64,000 nt of DNA from contig SVDU01000015.1 of assembly GCA_015057705.1 (NCBI GenBank), positions 78,626 to 142,625 of the forward strand, in the 5' to 3' direction. Shown in pieces: positions 62,334-64,000 of this stretch. Under the pieces are notes generated by a model that was not told where the DNA came from, ran no database searches, and worked only from the letters and a program-made list of their open reading frames with translations. The position numbers and the translations under genes are program-made. Numbering within the stretch: position 1 is the first letter of the stretch; every line of letters begins with the position of its first letter. Source of the DNA: Paenibacillaceae bacterium (GTDB taxonomy: Bacteria; Bacillota; Clostridia; Lachnospirales; Lachnospiraceae).

Positions 62334-62697
62334 GCCTGTTTTTGTTGAAGAAATAATGGCAGGTAATAAGAGGTTTGAATATAGAAAAAGAATATTCAAG
62401 CAGGATGTTGACTCCGTAGTTATCTACGCCAGTATGCCAGTTGGAAAAATTGTTGGAGAGTTTAAAATAGGCGAAATTATCAATAAGTCGCCAAAAGATG
62501 TCTGGCAGGAAACAAAGGATTATTCAGGAATATCGTATCGTTTTTTTCAATCTTATTTTAAAGGCAAAAAAGAAGCTTATGCAATACAAATAAAAGAATT
62601 TGTTCCTTATGATATTCCAATAGATCCGTATAAAGATGATATTAATTTTGTCCCGCCCCAATCTTACAAGTACATATATGAAAATGACGTAAAATAA
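62311..62697 (+). CDS. ASCH-domain protein
   Basis: 128 aa from ATG at 62311 (GGTTGGTGA upstream), overlapping the GNAT gene end. Starts MKALLSIKPVFVEEIMAGNKRFEYRKRIF, the ASCH signature with Lys and Glu/Arg residues of the RNA-binding site, then VYASMPVGKIVGEFKI. ASCH proteins (PUA-like fold) bind or hydrolyse modified nucleosides or RNA. Third gene of the cargo operon; a terminator follows. Confidence 0.85.
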   Translation: MKALLSIKPVFVEEIMAGNKRFEYRKRIFKQDVDSVVIYASMPVGKIVGEFKIGEIINKSPKDVWQETKDYSGISYRFFQSYFKGKKEAYAIQIKEFVPYDIPIDPYKDDINFVPPQSYKYIYENDVK

Positions 62698-62728
62698 CTA
62701 TTATCACTTATAAGAAATTAATTAAGAG

Positions 62729-62763
62729 CACCTGTCGATTTTTAATGGATGGGTGTTTTCTTT
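62729..62763 (+). terminator. Terminator after the ASCH gene, before the membrane protein
   Basis: gcacctgtc ... ggatgggtg followed by ttttctttt; same type as at 17198 and 23091. A TATAAT at 62775-62780 follows, serving the next gene. Confidence 0.8.
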
Positions 62764-62809
62764 TGGTAGATTTTAGATTATAATAATGTTATTGCGAGGG
62801 GGGATTAAA

Positions 62810-63718
62810 ATGAAAAAAAATAAAATATTAAAATTAATATTATCGTTAATTGGGTATACAATTGCATTAACAGTGTTTTATTTTATTTTTTTAATTGTTG
62901 TGGATATTATAAATAAAGGAAGTTTAACTGAAAGTTTTTACAAAGCGAGTTCTATAATATGGTTTGTTTTGTACCTTATATCTTGGGTTTTAATTACAAT
63001 AAATTATATTAATAGTAAAAAAAGTGAAGTACAGAAATTAATTGATACTGAATTTAAAGCGGAGGAGAAATATAGAGGACTTTATGCGCTTATTTTTAAA
63101 GCGTTACTATCAAAGAATGTTGAGTATATTTCTCAATTCAATGGAATTAGAGCCGAATACATGTCAGATTTATTGTCTATACCTATCATTGGTTTGATTT
63201 TTACTATCTATTTAAGAGTGGCTGACAATTACGATACATTATATTATGGTTTAAGTAATTTGTTAACATCAGCCGTAAAATTAGAAGATATGGAAATTTT
63301 GCCGATAGATACATTATACACAATTTTAATTTTAATAGTTGTATTAGGAGCAATAAATGCATTAATTATTATAGTTAACGAACATTACTTTTTAAAGGTG
63401 TATGAAGATGTTAAGAATGACTTTGCAAATAGAGATTTTAAATATGCTAAACTGATTTTTGTTGATGATATAAAAAAAACAAAAGAGATAAATGACATGG
63501 AAAACGAACCAAGTACGGAATTGAATAAATGCGAACAGAGGCTCAAGGATTTGATTGATTTGGCCGAAATGATTGAAGATGACATTGAGAAATTCAAAAC
63601 TAGTGCTGATGAAGCAGTGAGATATAATGTACCACGTCATGAGGCATGGGTCAAACGATGTCGAGAAATAGATATACCTGAAACAGAATTGAAGTTGTTA
63701 AAGTTAAAAGAGCATTAG
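62810..63718 (+). CDS. Four-helix membrane protein of the cargo island
   Basis: 302 aa from ATG at 62810 (GGGGGG upstream). Hydrophobic helices at about 7-32, 43-66, 120-140 and 168-192; a cytosolic C-terminal ~100-residue region with a coiled coil (CEQRLKDLIDLAEMIEDDIEKFKTS). Low GC, own promoter, flanked by terminators. No family recognised. Could be an abortive-infection or exclusion protein, or an unrelated moron. Confidence 0.65.
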   Translation: MKKNKILKLILSLIGYTIALTVFYFIFLIVVDIINKGSLTESFYKASSIIWFVLYLISWVLITINYINSKKSEVQKLIDTEFKAEEKYRGLYALIFKALLSKNVEYISQFNGIRAEYMSDLLSIPIIGLIFTIYLRVADNYDTLYYGLSNLLTSAVKLEDMEILPIDTLYTILILIVVLGAINALIIIVNEHYFLKVYEDVKNDFANRDFKYAKLIFVDDIKKTKEINDMENEPSTELNKCEQRLKDLIDLAEMIEDDIEKFKTSADEAVRYNVPRHEAWVKRCREIDIPETELKLLKLKEH

Positions 63719-64000
63719 AACAAATCTAATTTGAGGCGGCCAACCCCGTCTCTTTTTGAAATTAGCCAGATTGAAAGGTGAGGTGTTCCGGATATTTTGA
63801 TTAGTTACGGTTTTTACGTGCTTTTTTATTCAAAACTACTCCCAATTATTCCGAATGTCTGTTTTAATTAAATAATATTTATAGATTTGTTTCGCTAAAT
63901 TTCTTATATAATTAGTAGCACAGGTGTTGTAGCTTATTTATTTTAACAAAATACTGCTCCGCTTGCTTGTCAGGGACTTGCTCGATATAATGTCATTATC
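63719..64000. other. Gene-free end of the window with a terminator
   Basis: Terminator gaggcgg/ccgtctc at about 63733-63757 closes the membrane protein transcript. The rest (to 64000) has no supported gene; late phage genes are expected further right. Confidence 0.5.

Larger units (their letters stand above)
44577..64000. mobile_element. Element 2: prophage integrated by a large serine recombinase (right end not seen)
   Basis: From the interrupted GH18 gene to at least the window end (19.4 kb visible). Order: recombinase, lysogenic cargo (minus strand), XRE repressor, early genes, YqaJ-DUF1351-RecT recombination, replication, regulation, methylase, AT-rich cargo island. The late (structural) genes would follow outside the window, so completeness cannot be judged. 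Confidence 0.9.

Noticed and set aside
44577..64000. Element 2 as an integrative conjugative element
   Set aside because: The YqaJ/RecT, replication, ArpU-like and Dam genes and CI-type switch are phage-type; no relaxase or mating gene is seen in the window.

Overview
The window looks like a chromosomal segment of an anaerobic, low-to-mid GC, spore-forming Firmicute of the Lachnospiraceae (Clostridium cluster XIVa, Lacrimispora/Enterocloster-like). The basis is the gene families (nine-subunit V/A-type ATPase, full F-type ATPase, LysM-GH18 spore-type hydrolase, ZIP transporter), strong GGAGG ribosome binding sites, canonical sigma-A promoters and the prophage gene families. The species assignment is inference; no rRNA gene is present.

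Host backbone, left part (1-11.2 kb): the 3' end of a sodium/proline symporter, an LUD-domain protein, a complete V/A-ATPase operon on the minus strand (G-C-I-K-F-E-A-B-D, one promoter near 9.96 kb, one terminator near 1.3 kb), and a membrane-anchored SH3 protein. Host backbone, middle part (24.7-44.6 kb): trmB, tRNA-Lys(CUU), an EAL-CBS-GGDEF protein, a complete F-ATPase operon (B-E-F-H-A-G-D-C), a chemotaxis receptor, a ZIP metal transporter with a palindromic operator, a peptidoglycan-binding NlpC/P60 lipoprotein, a MATE exporter, a two-component system, and the front half of a LysM-GH18 gene. Two different rotary ATPases therefore lie about 18 kb apart.

Element 1 (about 11,235-24,660, 13.4 kb) is bounded by a 19-bp direct repeat (attL/attR) and by matching integrase arm-type repeats. 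It carries a tyrosine integrase, a divergent repressor/Cro pair with three operator repeats, a Rha-like regulator, a replisome organizer with an origin-like hairpin inside it, a second iteron array, a sigma factor, and AT-rich cargo: a HEPN + FRG gene pair, a probable small RNA, a small hydrophobic toxin-like peptide, and a KAP-family NTPase. It has no capsid, portal, terminase, tail or conjugation gene, so I read it as a phage satellite (PICI-like) or a strongly reduced prophage rather than a complete phage.

Element 2 (about 44,57x to beyond 64,000) begins with a large serine recombinase and has interrupted the LysM-GH18 gene. It continues with a lysogeny region (XRE repressor, divergent promoters), many small early genes, a YqaJ/RecT recombination module, a replication-initiation protein, a Cys-rich 649-aa protein, an ArpU/RinA-like late regulator and a Dam-type methylase. 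Between the methylase and the unseen late region sits a low-GC cargo island: a P-loop kinase-like protein, a GNAT fused to a PUA-like domain, an ASCH-domain protein (tightly packed, overlapping genes), and a four-helix membrane protein.

The best candidates for undescribed biology are (i) the kinase-like/GNAT-PUA/ASCH operon at 60.75-62.70 kb, (ii) the HEPN-FRG pair and its adjacent small RNA at 17.3-19.14 kb, (iii) the satellite-like element 1 beside a resident prophage that shares a palindrome with it, and (iv) the prophage interrupting a probable spore hydrolase gene, which could be a programmed excision element.
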